Below, one piece after another: positions 28,634 through 38,184 of a stretch of DNA of 42,964 bases; within the stretch, counting starts at the first letter, position 1; each line of letters starts with the position of its first letter. The translations under genes and the position numbers were made by a program. The DNA comes from Chloroflexota bacterium. GTDB lineage: Bacteria; Chloroflexota; Dehalococcoidia; Dehalococcoidales; RBG-16-60-22. The stretch covers positions 1-42,964 of the forward strand of contig JAHJTL010000038.1 in the NCBI GenBank assembly GCA_018829775.1, written 5' to 3'. The notes beneath the pieces were generated by a model that saw nothing but the letters and a program-made list of their open reading frames with translations, was not told the origin of the DNA and made no database searches.

Positions 28634-30025
28634 ATGAAACAGTCAACGGTAAATAGTGCGCAGGCCGGATTGGCCGAATTAATCGCCACGGCCAAAGAAT
28701 ACGTGTGGCCGGCTTTCGGCAGAGACTCCACCTTTTTTGACCTCCCGGTATCCATTATCAGCGCCGGTGAGGGCAACTATGTAATCGATAGCTTTGGCAA
28801 CCGTTTGCTGGAGACGAACTCGTGTGGCGCAGCCGCTTCCCTCGGCTTCAATCACCCGGTGCTCATGGAAGCGATGAAGCAGCAGATGGAGAAGATAGTC
28901 GTTACCACTCCCAATCTCTTCGCCCCCACGGAACCGGTGGTCTGGCTTTCTGAAAAGCTCGCCCAGATAACGCCCGGCAGCCTGAAATATACCATTTACA
29001 GCAGCAACGGCAGTGATGCCAACGAGACAGCGCTCAAAATCGCCCGGCATTACTGGAAGATAATGGGCGAGGGTACGAAGTACAAGGTCATCCACCGTTA
29101 CCCCGGTGACTATCATGGCATGGGTATGAGTATCTCCAGCGCCAGCGGCCATATCTTTCGGCGGACGCCGTTTGAGCCGCTCATGGCCGGTTTCGTGGCC
29201 ATCCATGCCCCGAACTGCTATCGCTGCCCGTATAACCTGACCTGTCCGGAGTGCGACCTGCTGTGCGCTGAAGAGCTGCGCAAGGTTATCGAGTTTGAAG
29301 ACCCATCGACCGTAGCCTGTTTCATCACCGAGTCAACCAATACCGGACTGGGAATCATTCCGCCGCCTCCGGGATATATGAAGCGAATTCGGGAGATCTG
29401 TGACCAGTATGAAATCCTGCTCATTTGCGATGAGGTAATCACCGGCTTCGCCCGCAGCGGCTTCTGGTTCGAGTGCGAAAAGCATGGCATTGTGCCCGAT
29501 ATGCTGGCCATGGGCAAGAACATGTCCTGGGGCTGTGGCGCGCTGGCGGGCACGCACGTAAAGAGCGAAATCGCTGAGGCCTTCACGGGCAAGAACACCC
29601 TGCAGCATGGATACACATTTGGTGGTACCGGTTATCTGGCCGCCGCCGGACTGGTCGGCATAAAGTACGTGGAAGAGCACAACCTGCTGGCCCGGGCAAA
29701 GGAAATCGGCGATATTATGGCCAAGGAGCTGGGTGCCATCAAGGACAAATCGGCCGTCGTCGGCGACGTGCGCGCCAATGCCGGTTTGATTGCGGTTGAG
29801 CTGGTCAAGGATAAGGTGACCAAGGAACTGTTCCCCGACCGCGCTGCCGTGGCCGGAGTTGTCGGCAAAGTGGGCCGGGAAAACGGAGTCCTGTTCGCCT
29901 GCTCGACGTGGTACGGCGATATCCTCTGGATGATGGTCTCGTTGACCATGACCAATGACGAGCTCGGCCTGATTGTCAATGCCGTTGATAAAGCGGTCGC
30001 CGCGGTGGAAAAGCAGTTCACTTAA
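28634..30025 (+). CDS. Class III pyridoxal-phosphate aminotransferase
   Basis: A 463-residue class III aminotransferase. It shows ETNSCGAAASLGFNHPVLMEAM near the start, the PLP-binding SSNGSDANETALKIAR, YPGDYHGMGMSISSASG, LICDEVITGFARSG with the conserved Asp, and the likely Schiff-base Lys in MLAMGKNMSWGCGALAG. The Cys cluster CYRCPYNLTCPECDLLCAEE is common in this subgroup. Relatives act on beta-alanine, taurine or gamma-aminobutyrate-type amino donors; the substrate cannot be fixed. AGGAGG lies about ten bases before the ATG. It follows serA by 102 bases. Confidence 0.9.
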   Translation: MKQSTVNSAQAGLAELIATAKEYVWPAFGRDSTFFDLPVSIISAGEGNYVIDSFGNRLLETNSCGAAASLGFNHPVLMEAMKQQMEKIVVTTPNLFAPTEPVVWLSEKLAQITPGSLKYTIYSSNGSDANETALKIARHYWKIMGEGTKYKVIHRYPGDYHGMGMSISSASGHIFRRTPFEPLMAGFVAIHAPNCYRCPYNLTCPECDLLCAEELRKVIEFEDPSTVACFITESTNTGLGIIPPPPGYMKRIREICDQYEILLICDEVITGFARSGFWFECEKHGIVPDMLAMGKNMSWGCGALAGTHVKSEIAEAFTGKNTLQHGYTFGGTGYLAAAGLVGIKYVEEHNLLARAKEIGDIMAKELGAIKDKSAVVGDVRANAGLIAVELVKDKVTKELFPDRAAVAGVVGKVGRENGVLFACSTWYGDILWMMVSLTMTNDELGLIVNAVDKAVAAVEKQFT

Positions 30026-30081
30026 ACGGCTTTTTGCAGAGGGAAATATTTAGCTCCACAAGTTCCGGAGCCGAATGACGC

Positions 30082-31236
30082 CTATATCTCTTTGTCTTCG
30101 TCCTGGCGTCTCTTTACCGACAACCGTTGCTGGGTGGAGATTATCTGTCTTAAGGATTGAATCCGGTCTCTTAATTCCTGAGCGACCGCCTCATCGCTGA
30201 GCAGTTGTTTGAGCCTCGATTGGTCAAGGCCGGTAACTTTTTCCCACAAACCCTCCGGCTCAAGGAGAGACTTGATATCTTCTTCTTTGAAACCGGTCAT
30301 CTCCACCAGCTGGTAGGTGATTTCGTTCTCCGGCCCGAAAACGCGGTTCAGCCCTTCTGCTTCGCAGTAACTGATTATTCCCTGCCTCAATTCGTCGAGT
30401 TCTTTTTGTAGCTCTTTAATCTGTGCCTGAAGGGATGCATACCGTTCTATGTCCTCGGCTTCGATAGTGGTGGACGGCGGCTCTCCGGCGGCTGTTTCCG
30501 CGATTCCCCCCCTGTATAAATGGCGGTAGTACGGGCAATGCTCGGGGAAATCGCAGGGGCAATAATCATTCTCCGTGGCCGGGAAAATCCCTTGGTTAAT
30601 CTTTTCCGCGACGTCGAGGACCAGTTGTTTTGCCTCGTTGAGCTGAGTGGGCTTGCGACCAGGACAGCTAACAGGCGTATTTGACCTCATGTGGTACAGG
30701 GTCAGTTTTTCTACCGGTAGCTGCCAGAGCTGCTCGGCGGCTATCTGGTAAAGGGTTAACTGGAGGTCTTTCCTCAGGTAATCATTGGTGAACAGCTCTT
30801 TGCTCGTTTTATAGTCAACGATGGATAATCCGCTGTCTTCCAGCTTGTCCACCCGGTCGATAAATCCCCTCAGTTTCACGCCACCGATGTCAATATAGAA
30901 TAGTTTCTCCACGGCCAGAGGCATCTGGAAATCACGATTGTGGATTTCCCAGAAAGTGGTCAGCATCTCTTTCCCATATGCTTTGTAGTTCGCCTCCTCT
31001 TCGGCGGACTCATAGCCTCCGGAGAGCCAGTTTTCCTCATAGAAGCGAAGCAGCTCTTCGAGGGCGGGAGGTGGTGGCACTCTCACACGGAAAAAATGTT
31101 CGGCACAGAGGTGCACGGTTGAGCCGAAGCTGAAATACCACTTGTCCTTTGGCTTCAGGCCGTCGATATACTGAAGCCTGTAGCTGAGCGGGCACGTTTG
31201 ATAAAGATTGATCTGTGAAAAACTGAGCGGTCTGAT
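30082..31236 (-). CDS. RecB-like PD-(D/E)XK nuclease with Fe-S cysteines; probable non-standard AUC start
   Basis: A RecB/Cas4-like nuclease of about 384 residues. The core shows GVKLRGFIDRVDKL and LSIVDYKTSKE, the Asp and Asp-x-Lys elements of PD-(D/E)XK enzymes. Cysteines in TCPLSYR near the N-terminus and CPCDFPEHC later fit the Fe-S staple of AddB/Dna2 types. A C-terminal extension has a coiled coil (ERYASLQAQIKELQKELDEL) and a helical end. The nearest standard start is GTG 31116, which would delete the first Cys and the conserved RPLSFSQINLYQTCPLSYRL. The frame is open to a stop just above 31245. AAGGAGG lies six bases before an ATC at 31236 in just the place an ATG is expected. Either AUC is the start or a base is wrong. 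Confidence 0.7.
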   Translation of the reverse strand: MRPLSFSQINLYQTCPLSYRLQYIDGLKPKDKWYFSFGSTVHLCAEHFFRVRVPPPPALEELLRFYEENWLSGGYESAEEEANYKAYGKEMLTTFWEIHNRDFQMPLAVEKLFYIDIGGVKLRGFIDRVDKLEDSGLSIVDYKTSKELFTNDYLRKDLQLTLYQIAAEQLWQLPVEKLTLYHMRSNTPVSCPGRKPTQLNEAKQLVLDVAEKINQGIFPATENDYCPCDFPEHCPYYRHLYRGGIAETAAGEPPSTTIEAEDIERYASLQAQIKELQKELDELRQGIISYCEAEGLNRVFGPENEITYQLVEMTGFKEEDIKSLLEPEGLWEKVTGLDQSRLKQLLSDEAVAQELRDRIQSLRQIISTQQRLSVKRRQDEDKEI

Positions 31237-31336
31237 GTCTATCCTCCTTCATTAATGTTGTTAAACAGGGCCCTAACTAAAATTATAAGACTGAAACGGG
31301 CGCTTGTCCACGAGTTTGGAATAAGGTCGGTGTTAT

Positions 31337-31365
31337 TAGACACAAGCCCAATACCATTGTACAAT
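31337..31365 (+). promoter_or_regulatory. ccdA promoter, leaderless geometry
   Basis: TAGACA (31337-31342), 17 bases, TACAAT (31360-31365). The ccdA ATG begins eight bases after the -10, where +1 is expected. There is no Shine-Dalgarno sequence. Confidence 0.6.
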
Positions 31366-31372
31366 TTTAATT

Positions 31373-32068
31373 ATGGAGAATGTGTCGGTCGCCGTTGCCT
31401 TTACGGCGGGGCTGTTATCCTTTCTATCGCCCTGCGTGTTACCGCTGGTTCCGGTCTATTTTGCCAGCCTGGTCGGGCCGGAACTGCTTGATAAAAAGGG
31501 AAGCGGCCTGCGCCTGCCGACGTTTCTCCACTCACTCAGCTTTGTCCTGGGCTTCTCGCTGGTTTTTACTACTATGGGGGCTATTGCCGGGCTGACCGCG
31601 TTTGCCATCAACCCGAGCCTGGCTTTGCTCAATAAAATTTCCGGCAGCTTCTTAATTGCCTTCGGCGTCTTTTTGCTGGCGGCGCTGAAAATACCATGGC
31701 TCAATTACGAAAAGCGCCTGAATCCGTCGCTGGGGAATACCACGGGCTATCTCCGCTCCTTTCTCATCGGGGCTTCCTTCTCCCTTGCCTGGACCGCCTG
31801 CGTCGGCCCGATACTCGGTGCCATTCTGACCGTCGCTCTGAATACTGGGACCGCCTGGCATGGAGCATGTCTGCTGGCAATTTATTCTCTGGGTCTGGGG
31901 CTTCCGTTTCTGGTCATCGGGCTGGCCTTCGACTCACTTTCCCCGGTTTTAAAGCGCATACAGCGCTATACAGGGATAATACACGTAATCAGCGGCTTGC
32001 TTCTCATAATTATCGGTATTCTGGTCCTGACTGATAAAGTACGCTGGTTCTCCACGCTCGCGGCGTGA
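31373..32068 (+). CDS. ccdA: Cytochrome c biogenesis protein CcdA
   Basis: A 231-residue membrane protein with about six hydrophobic segments. The two redox cysteines sit in SFLSPCVLPLVP (segment 1) and SLAWTACVGPILG (segment 4). CcdA passes electrons from cytoplasmic thioredoxin across the membrane to extracytoplasmic thiol carriers. The next gene, a TlpA/ResA-like lipoprotein, is its natural partner. The ATG has no ribosome-binding site but fits a leaderless transcript. Confidence 0.95.
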   Translation: MENVSVAVAFTAGLLSFLSPCVLPLVPVYFASLVGPELLDKKGSGLRLPTFLHSLSFVLGFSLVFTTMGAIAGLTAFAINPSLALLNKISGSFLIAFGVFLLAALKIPWLNYEKRLNPSLGNTTGYLRSFLIGASFSLAWTACVGPILGAILTVALNTGTAWHGACLLAIYSLGLGLPFLVIGLAFDSLSPVLKRIQRYTGIIHVISGLLLIIIGILVLTDKVRWFSTLAA

Positions 32069-32088
32069 GATTATTTGTGGAGGAAATC

Positions 32089-32619
32089 ATGAAGAAAGTA
32101 TTGATGATAGTTGTGAGCCTGCTGATTCCGGCCTTGTTATTGTCCAGTGTTTTGTTAACCGGCTGTGCCAGTTCCGGTCCGGCAACGGAATACGGTCCGG
32201 AGGTAGGTAAGCTGGCGCCGGACTTCAAGTTAATCGGTCTGGATAAGCAGGAAGTCTCGCTCAGTGGCTTGCGCGGTAAACCCGTGCTGCTTAATTTCTG
32301 GGCCACCTGGTGCGGCCCCTGTCGTATAGAGATGCCATTTCTACAGGAGATATACGAAGAATGGACCGGTAAAGGGCTGGTGGTGCTGGCGGTGAACGTC
32401 CAGGAAAACCCGACCACGGTGAAAAAATTTGTGGAGAACGCCGGTTTGACATTCCCGGTATTGCTGTCTCCCGGCAATGACGTTCCTCTTGCCTATAATA
32501 TACGTGGTATACCGGCCACATTCTTAATTGATGCCGATGGTGTAATCCGCGATATTAAAATCGGTGCGTTCTTTGGGGTGGGGGAGATTGAATCGAAATT
32601 GGCCAAAATCATGCCGTAA
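32089..32619 (+). CDS. TlpA/ResA-like thiol-disulfide oxidoreductase lipoprotein
   Basis: About 176 residues. An N-terminal signal (MKKVLMIVVSLLIPALLLSS) ends in the lipobox LLTGC, so the protein is likely lipid-anchored outside the membrane. The thioredoxin fold carries CxxC in FWATWCGPCRIEMPF and cis-Pro in RGIPATFLID. It would reduce disulfides, for instance on apocytochromes, using electrons from CcdA. GGAGG six bases upstream selects this ATG; an in-frame GTG 24 bases earlier, overlapping ccdA, is rejected. Confidence 0.93.
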   Translation: MKKVLMIVVSLLIPALLLSSVLLTGCASSGPATEYGPEVGKLAPDFKLIGLDKQEVSLSGLRGKPVLLNFWATWCGPCRIEMPFLQEIYEEWTGKGLVVLAVNVQENPTTVKKFVENAGLTFPVLLSPGNDVPLAYNIRGIPATFLIDADGVIRDIKIGAFFGVGEIESKLAKIMP

Positions 32620-32647
32620 TTGATATAATAAAAAGCGGAGATTGAAA

Positions 32648-32956
32648 ATGAATGATGTCTTGGATGAAGCTTACGGGATAGTTCAGTGTAAGGAATGCCC
32701 CTGGTATAAGACCTGTGTAACGCCAATGCGTTTCACGGCTGAAGATATACGCCGGCAGCTGGAGTCAGCGCCTGGGATAAACGTCTCCCAGCCAGCTGAC
32801 CTGGGGATGCAGAACCTTTTATCCAGTATGGCCACGGCCGCGCAGAACTCATTGCTTGAAAGCTGCCCTGTCTTTATTGCCCGACTGCGCGATAATCCCA
32901 AGCTGGCGCAACGCCTGAAAGAAATCATGCAGAAGTGGGGCGAAGAGGAACATTAA
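32648..32956 (+). CDS. Small cysteine-containing protein of unknown function
   Basis: A 102-residue soluble protein. Near the N-terminus lies CKECPWYKTC (C-x2-C-x5-C) and a fourth Cys occurs at CPVF, so a metal or Fe-S site is possible. Charged helices follow (FTAEDIRRQLES; LRDNPKLAQRLKEIMQKWGEEE). No family is recognised. It is about 28 bases after the thiol-disulfide lipoprotein and likely shares its transcript, which hints at a redox link. I chose ATG 32648 over an in-frame TTG at 32642. Confidence 0.75.
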   Translation: MNDVLDEAYGIVQCKECPWYKTCVTPMRFTAEDIRRQLESAPGINVSQPADLGMQNLLSSMATAAQNSLLESCPVFIARLRDNPKLAQRLKEIMQKWGEEEH

Positions 32957-33013
32957 CTTCTCTAGACTGGATTTGAAGCATTGTTGTTCCTCAGTTAAAT
33001 CTCAGGTCATCGT

Positions 33014-33039
33014 AACCCTATTAGTCCGGGTTCTTTTTT
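33014..33039 (+). terminator. Likely terminator of the ccdA operon
   Basis: A short stem AACCC/GGGTT with nine-base loop is followed by CTTTTTT. It lies after the small Cys protein and just before the tkt promoter. Confidence 0.5.
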
Positions 33040-33042
33040 CGA

Positions 33043-33071
33043 TTGAAAAAGAGTACCTATCAGTGTAGAAT
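33043..33071 (+). promoter_or_regulatory. Promoter of the tkt operon
   Basis: TTGAAA (33043-33048), 17 bases, TAGAAT (33066-33071): two five-of-six boxes at ideal spacing. The predicted leader of about 45 bases has GGAGGGG before the tkt ATG. Confidence 0.7.
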
Positions 33072-33121
33072 GGCAGAAAACCACCTGCATTCGGCCATCC
33101 GGGAAGCTGGAGGGGCAAATC

Positions 33122-35137
33122 ATGAGCGATTCCAGGCTCGATGAACTCTGCATCAACACCATAAGGTTTCTGGCCGTTGACGCGGTGCAGCAGGCCAATT
33201 CCGGCCATCCCGGAGCGCCCCTGGGTGCGTCGCCAATGGCTTATGTCCTGTGGGACCGATTTCTCAAGCATAACCCCAGGGACCCAAGGTGGCCAGACCG
33301 TGACCGCTTCATTCTCTCCTGCGGCCACGCCTCGGCGATGCTCTATGCGCTTCTGCACCTGACCGGCTATGACCTGTCGCTGGATGATCTCAAGCAGTTC
33401 CGCCAGTGGGATAGCAAGACACCCGGCCACCCCGAATACGGCGTTGTCCCCGGCCTTGAGGTGACTACGGGACCGCTCGGGCAGGGATTTGCCAATGGCG
33501 TGGGTATGGCCATGGCCGAGCGCTGGCTGGCGGCAAACTACAACCAGCCAGGCCATGAAATAATCGACCATTATATCTATGCCATCGTCTCCGATGGCGA
33601 CCTTGAGGAAGGTATTTCTTCGGAGGCGGCTTCCATAGCCGGGAATCTGCGTCTGGGCAAGCTCATCTATCTCTATGACGACAACGGTATCTCCATTGAA
33701 GGAAACACCGATATCACCTTTACCGAGGATATTGCAGAGCGTTTCCAGGCTTATGGCTGGCAGGTTATCGGGCCGGTTAATGGCTTTGACATTGACAGCG
33801 TGGAAAGCGCGATTCAAGAAGCTCAGGCAGAAAAAAATCGTCCCAGCCTGATTATCTGCAGGACAGTCATTGGCTACGGCAGCCCGAACAAAGCCGGCAT
33901 GGCGGCTGCTCACGGCGAACCGCTCGGGGAGGATGAAGTACGGCTGACCAAGAAGCATTTGGGCTGGAATTACGAAGAACCTTTCACTGTGCCCCCGGAA
34001 GCACTGGAACACCTGCGTCGAGCACAGAAGCAAGGTAAGAAACATCAGGAAGAATGGCAGAGAAGCTTTGAGGCATACCGTCAGGCGTATCCCGATGAAG
34101 CGCGTCAGCTTGAAAAAGACCTTAAAGGTGACCTGCCGGAAGGCTGGGATAGTGGTCTTGATAGTTTATTCAAGGATGAAACCAAGCCGATTGCCACCCG
34201 GTCGGCCTCAGGGCTGGTAATGAATGCCCTGGCGCCCAGAATCCGTTCTCTGGTGGGAGGCTCGGCGGATTTATCTCCCTCGACAAAGACAAATCTGACG
34301 GACTATGGTGCTTATAGTTCTGGCGATTACAGTGCCCGAAATCTGCACTTCGGCGTCAGAGAGCATGCCATGGGTGCCATCGCCAGCGGTATGGCATTGC
34401 ACGGAGGCATTATACCGTTCACCGGAACGTTTCTTATCTTCTACGACTACATGCGCCCGCCGGTGCGTCTGGCAGCCATGATGGGGCTGCGAGTGATTTA
34501 CATTTTCTCCCACGACTCGGTGGGATTGGGAGAGGATGGACCGACCCACCAGCCCGTTGAACAACTCGCTGGCCTGAGGTCGGTTCCCAATCTGGTGACT
34601 ATCCGCCCCGCCGATGCCACCGAGACTGTGGAGGCGTGGAAAATAGCCCTGCAACGACGCGATGGCCCGACGGCGCTTGTGCTCAGCCGCCAGAATCTGC
34701 CGGTGCTTGGCCGCAATAATCTGGCTCCGGCCAGCAGTGTGCAGCGAGGTGGTTATGTACTCTGGGAGGCGGCGGCACCTGACTTGATTATCATTGGCAC
34801 CGGCTCGGAAATACATATCGCGCTGGAGGCCGGGAAAATGCTGCAAGAAAAGGGCATCAAGGCTCGTGTCGTATCGCTGCCGTCCTGGGAATTATTTGAT
34901 GCCCAGCCTGCTGAATACCGTGATACAGTATTGCCAAAGAATATAAAAGCCCGGGTATCCATCGAGGCCGGCAGCCCACTGGGGTGGGAGCGGTATGCCG
35001 GCGATAACGGGGTTATTATCGGGATTCCTCATTTCGGAGCTTCTGCTCCGGGCAAGATAATCTACGAGAAGCTGGGCCTGACCGCCCAGCGTGTGGCTGA
35101 TGAAGCCGAGAACCTTCTGCGAGGAGGCGAAAAATGA
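33122..35137 (+). CDS. tkt: Transketolase
   Basis: A 671-residue thiamine-diphosphate enzyme moving two-carbon units between sugar phosphates. It has [36 protein letters not shown], the ThDP/Mg site [19 protein letters not shown], the Glu-containing [22 protein letters not shown] and [21 protein letters not shown]. Length is standard. It heads tkt-rpiB-pgi-gnd and its stop overlaps rpiB by four bases. Confidence 0.97.
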   Translation: MSDSRLDELCINTIRFLAVDAVQQANSGHPGAPLGASPMAYVLWDRFLKHNPRDPRWPDRDRFILSCGHASAMLYALLHLTGYDLSLDDLKQFRQWDSKTPGHPEYGVVPGLEVTTGPLGQGFANGVGMAMAERWLAANYNQPGHEIIDHYIYAIVSDGDLEEGISSEAASIAGNLRLGKLIYLYDDNGISIEGNTDITFTEDIAERFQAYGWQVIGPVNGFDIDSVESAIQEAQAEKNRPSLIICRTVIGYGSPNKAGMAAAHGEPLGEDEVRLTKKHLGWNYEEPFTVPPEALEHLRRAQKQGKKHQEEWQRSFEAYRQAYPDEARQLEKDLKGDLPEGWDSGLDSLFKDETKPIATRSASGLVMNALAPRIRSLVGGSADLSPSTKTNLTDYGAYSSGDYSARNLHFGVREHAMGAIASGMALHGGIIPFTGTFLIFYDYMRPPVRLAAMMGLRVIYIFSHDSVGLGEDGPTHQPVEQLAGLRSVPNLVTIRPADATETVEAWKIALQRRDGPTALVLSRQNLPVLGRNNLAPASSVQRGGYVLWEAAAPDLIIIGTGSEIHIALEAGKMLQEKGIKARVVSLPSWELFDAQPAEYRDTVLPKNIKARVSIEAGSPLGWERYAGDNGVIIGIPHFGASAPGKIIYEKLGLTAQRVADEAENLLRGGEK

Positions 35138-35610
35138 CAATGCGAGTTGCCATAGGTGCTGACCATGGCGGATTCCCCCTGAAAGCCGAGTTAACACCCT
35201 GGCTGCGGGAAAACGGGTATGAAGTGCTGGATATGGGTGCCGATACGCTTATCCCGACCGATGACTATCCTGATTATGCGCTGGCCGTCGCCGAGGCGGT
35301 GGCTTCGGGAAAAGCGCAGCGCGGTATCATTATCTGCGGCAGCGGCATTGGCGCCTGCATTGTGGCCAATAAAGTGCCAGGAGTGCGGGCATGTCCCTGC
35401 CATGATACGTATTCGGCACATCAAGGTGTAGAGCACGACGATATGAATGTCCTCTGCCTCGGGGCACGGGTGGTGGGGGGAGCACTGGCCACGGAAGTGG
35501 TCGACGCTTTTCTAAAAGCCAAGTTTTCCGGTGAAGAACGCCATCAACGGCGTCTGCAAAAAATGCTGGATATTGAATCGCAAAACATGATAAAGAAGAA
35601 AGGCGGATAA
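35134..35610 (+). CDS. rpiB: Ribose-5-phosphate isomerase B
   Basis: A 158-residue RpiB/LacAB-type isomerase, ribose 5-phosphate to ribulose 5-phosphate. It has [53 protein letters not shown] and the catalytic Cys/His region [31 protein letters not shown] second ATG two codons in is possible. Overlap with tkt implies coupled translation. Confidence 0.95.
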   Translation: MTMRVAIGADHGGFPLKAELTPWLRENGYEVLDMGADTLIPTDDYPDYALAVAEAVASGKAQRGIIICGSGIGACIVANKVPGVRACPCHDTYSAHQGVEHDDMNVLCLGARVVGGALATEVVDAFLKAKFSGEERHQRRLQKMLDIESQNMIKKKGG

Positions 35611-35621
35611 GAGAGCTTACT

Positions 35622-37223
35622 ATGACGGACTTCCCGGCTGTTAAAGAGATGCTCGAAGATTTCAGGCAGAAAGATACCGTGGCACGCATCTGGAGGAAGG
35701 ACCACACGGTGTGGAAGCCGGAGCCAAAGGAGATTACCAATCGGCTTGGCTGGCTGGCGCTTCCCGAAACGATGAAGGAGAAAGTGCCGGAATTAACGTC
35801 GTTTGCGGAAGAGGTGCGCAACGCCGGATACAGACACGTCGTGCTGTTGGGTATGGGCGGCGCCAGTCTGGGTGCGGAGGTGCTGCACGATACTCTGGGC
35901 AGTGCCGGGGGCTATCCGGCATTCAAATTGCTGGACTCCACCGTGCCAGAGTGGGTAGCAGGGGTGACAGAGTCTATCGACCCGGCACGGACCATATTTA
36001 TAGTTTCGTCAAAGTCGGGCGGCACAATCGAGACGAGCACTTTTTATAAATACTTTCGTGGGCTGGTAGAGCAGGCGGTAGGGAAGGAGCGCGCCGGGCA
36101 GAATTTTATCGCCATTACCGACGCCGGGACATCGCTGGCTAAACTTGCGGAGGAGGCGGGTTTCCGCCATGCTTTTCTGAATCCGGAGGACGTGGGTGGG
36201 CGTTACTCGGTGCTGTCCTATTTCGGACTGGTGCCGGCAGCGTTAATAGGAGTTGACATAAAATACGTTCTTGAGCGTGCTGATAAAATGAGACGTCAAT
36301 GTGCTGCCGATGTAACGCCTCAGGAAAATCCAGGTGCCTGGCTCGGGGTATTAGTTGGCACCTTTGCCCGACAGGGTAGAGATAAATTGACACTGATTAC
36401 TTCGCCTTCGATTGGCAGCTTCGGACTGTGGCTGGAACAGCTTATCGCCGAGAGCACGGGCAAAGAGGGAACCGGAATTATTCCCGTCATGGGTGAGCCG
36501 CTTGCAGCACCTGAGCACTATGGGGATGACCGACTTTTCGTCTACCTGCGACTTCAGAATGATAAGAATGATGATATTGACCGGGCCGTGGAGCGTATCA
36601 AATCTGCGGGTCAGGAAGTGGTTACTCTGGAACTAAAGGATAAGCATGATATCGGTGCCGAGTTTTTCCGCTGGGAATTTGCCACCGCCGTGGCCGGCGC
36701 GGTAATGGGCATAAATCCGTTTGACCAGCCCAATGTGCAGGCGGCCAAGGATGCCATCGGTCGGGTCTTAGAGGAGTTTCAGGGTTCCGGCCGTTTGCCA
36801 TCTCTGGAAATTTCCGACTCACTTGATGGATTACTGTCCGATACCAGGCAGAGCGATTACCTGGCGATTATGGCCTACACCAGACAGATGCCGGAACTGG
36901 AAAAAGTCTGTGCCGAACTGCGTTGCAAGGTGATGGAGAAGTACCACATCGCCACCACCGCTGGCTATGGACCACGTTTGCTGCACTCCACCGGGCAATT
37001 GCACAAGGGAGGTCCCAATACGGGACTTTTCCTTCAGGTAACCATGGCGCATCAGCATAAGATACCCGTTCCCGGCGCCCCGTACACTTTTGATATATTG
37101 GCGGATGCACAGGCGCTTGGCGACCTTCAGACTCTGCTGTCGCTGAAAAGGCGTGTGGTCAGAGTTCATCTTGACTCCGGAGATACGGCCGCTTTTGCCA
37201 GAATGGTGTCTGACTTAAGGTAA
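35622..37223 (+). CDS. pgi: Glucose-6-phosphate isomerase
   Basis: A 533-residue phosphoglucose isomerase of the type often fused to or found beside transaldolase. It has two SIS-like sugar-binding parts: VVLLGMGGASLGAEVLHDTLG and IFIVSSKSGGTIETSTFYKYF, then LITSPSIGSFGLWLEQLIAEST, GEPLAAPEHYGDDRLFVYL and a C-terminal HSTGQLHKGGPNTGLFLQ. It interconverts glucose and fructose 6-phosphates. No transaldolase domain is attached. It begins 11 bases after rpiB. Confidence 0.92.
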   Translation: MTDFPAVKEMLEDFRQKDTVARIWRKDHTVWKPEPKEITNRLGWLALPETMKEKVPELTSFAEEVRNAGYRHVVLLGMGGASLGAEVLHDTLGSAGGYPAFKLLDSTVPEWVAGVTESIDPARTIFIVSSKSGGTIETSTFYKYFRGLVEQAVGKERAGQNFIAITDAGTSLAKLAEEAGFRHAFLNPEDVGGRYSVLSYFGLVPAALIGVDIKYVLERADKMRRQCAADVTPQENPGAWLGVLVGTFARQGRDKLTLITSPSIGSFGLWLEQLIAESTGKEGTGIIPVMGEPLAAPEHYGDDRLFVYLRLQNDKNDDIDRAVERIKSAGQEVVTLELKDKHDIGAEFFRWEFATAVAGAVMGINPFDQPNVQAAKDAIGRVLEEFQGSGRLPSLEISDSLDGLLSDTRQSDYLAIMAYTRQMPELEKVCAELRCKVMEKYHIATTAGYGPRLLHSTGQLHKGGPNTGLFLQVTMAHQHKIPVPGAPYTFDILADAQALGDLQTLLSLKRRVVRVHLDSGDTAAFARMVSDLR

Positions 37224-37246
37224 CTGGAGAACGGAGGAGGGCTGAG

Positions 37247-38158
37247 ATGGAACTGGGCATGATAGGGCTGGGGCGGATGGGAGGCAACATGGCACGCCGT
37301 CTGCTCAATGACGGGCACCGGGTTATCGTTTTTGACCCTGTGCCGGAAACGGTGCAGGCGCTGGTGAAACAGGGCGCAGTCGGCACCTCGTCGATTGCGG
37401 AATTAACGTCCAGGCTCAGCGCACCTCGGACGGTCTGGCTGATGGTACCGTCCGGCGAAGTTACCGAGAGTACCGTAGCTGAAGTGGCTGCCAATCTATC
37501 AGCAGGAGATTGCCTAATCGATGGTGGCAACTCGTACTACAAGGACAGCATGCGACGGGCCACTGTTCTGTCGGAAAAGAACATTTATTTTCTCGATGTA
37601 GGCACCAGCGGCGGCATCTGGGGATTGAAGGAAGGGTACTGCCTGACGGTCGGGGGAGAGGTGGCGGCATTTCGGAGGCTGGAGCCGATATTCCAGACTC
37701 TGGCGCCATCGCCGGACAGGGGATACGGCCACGTTGGGCCGTCTGGAGCCGGGCATTTCGTCAAGATGGTTCATAATGGCATTGAGTATGGCCTGATGGA
37801 AGCATACGCGGAAGGTTTTGAGCTGATGCAGGCCAAACAGGAATTTGACCTGGATTTAGAAAAAATTGCGGAAATCTGGCGCTATGGAAGCGTGGTGCGT
37901 TCCTGGCTGCTTGACCTGGTGGCTGCGGCGTTGCATGCTGCCCCGAAGCTGGAGGGCATTCAGGCCTATGTGGAGGACTCCGGTGAAGGGCGCTGGACAG
38001 TGCAGGAATCCATCGAGCTGGGGGTGCCGGCACCGGTTATTGCTCAATCGCTGCAAAACAGGTTCCGCTCGCGTCAGGAACAGCCCTTCGGCACTAAGTT
38101 GCTGGCCGCGCTGCGACAGCAGTTCGGCGGGCATGCGGTGAAAAAGGCCAGGAAGTAG
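37247..38158 (+). CDS. gnd: 6-phosphogluconate dehydrogenase, decarboxylating (YqeC type)
   Basis: A 303-residue short Gnd of the YqeC/GndA-like class. It has the Rossmann motif GLGRMGGNMARRLL, DGGNSYYKDS, VGTSGGIWGLKEGYCLTVGG and the catalytic Lys in HFVKMVHNGIEYGLMEAYAEGF. It yields ribulose 5-phosphate and CO2 with NAD(P)H. Canonical Gnd is about 470 residues; this short form is usual in its class. GGAGGA lies seven bases before the ATG. No glucose-6-phosphate dehydrogenase is nearby. Confidence 0.93.
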   Translation: MELGMIGLGRMGGNMARRLLNDGHRVIVFDPVPETVQALVKQGAVGTSSIAELTSRLSAPRTVWLMVPSGEVTESTVAEVAANLSAGDCLIDGGNSYYKDSMRRATVLSEKNIYFLDVGTSGGIWGLKEGYCLTVGGEVAAFRRLEPIFQTLAPSPDRGYGHVGPSGAGHFVKMVHNGIEYGLMEAYAEGFELMQAKQEFDLDLEKIAEIWRYGSVVRSWLLDLVAAALHAAPKLEGIQAYVEDSGEGRWTVQESIELGVPAPVIAQSLQNRFRSRQEQPFGTKLLAALRQQFGGHAVKKARK

Positions 38159-38184
38159 GAAGTCAAATCCTGCGATAATATGGT

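Noticed and set aside
31037-31252. A 71-codon frame starting ATG directly at the nuclease Shine-Dalgarno site
   Set aside because: Its ATG contains the ribosome site itself, its product matches nothing, and the other frame encodes the conserved nuclease N-terminus.
32065-32088. GTG start of the thiol-disulfide protein overlapping ccdA
   Set aside because: GGAGG is six bases before the later ATG, and the signal peptide begins properly there.
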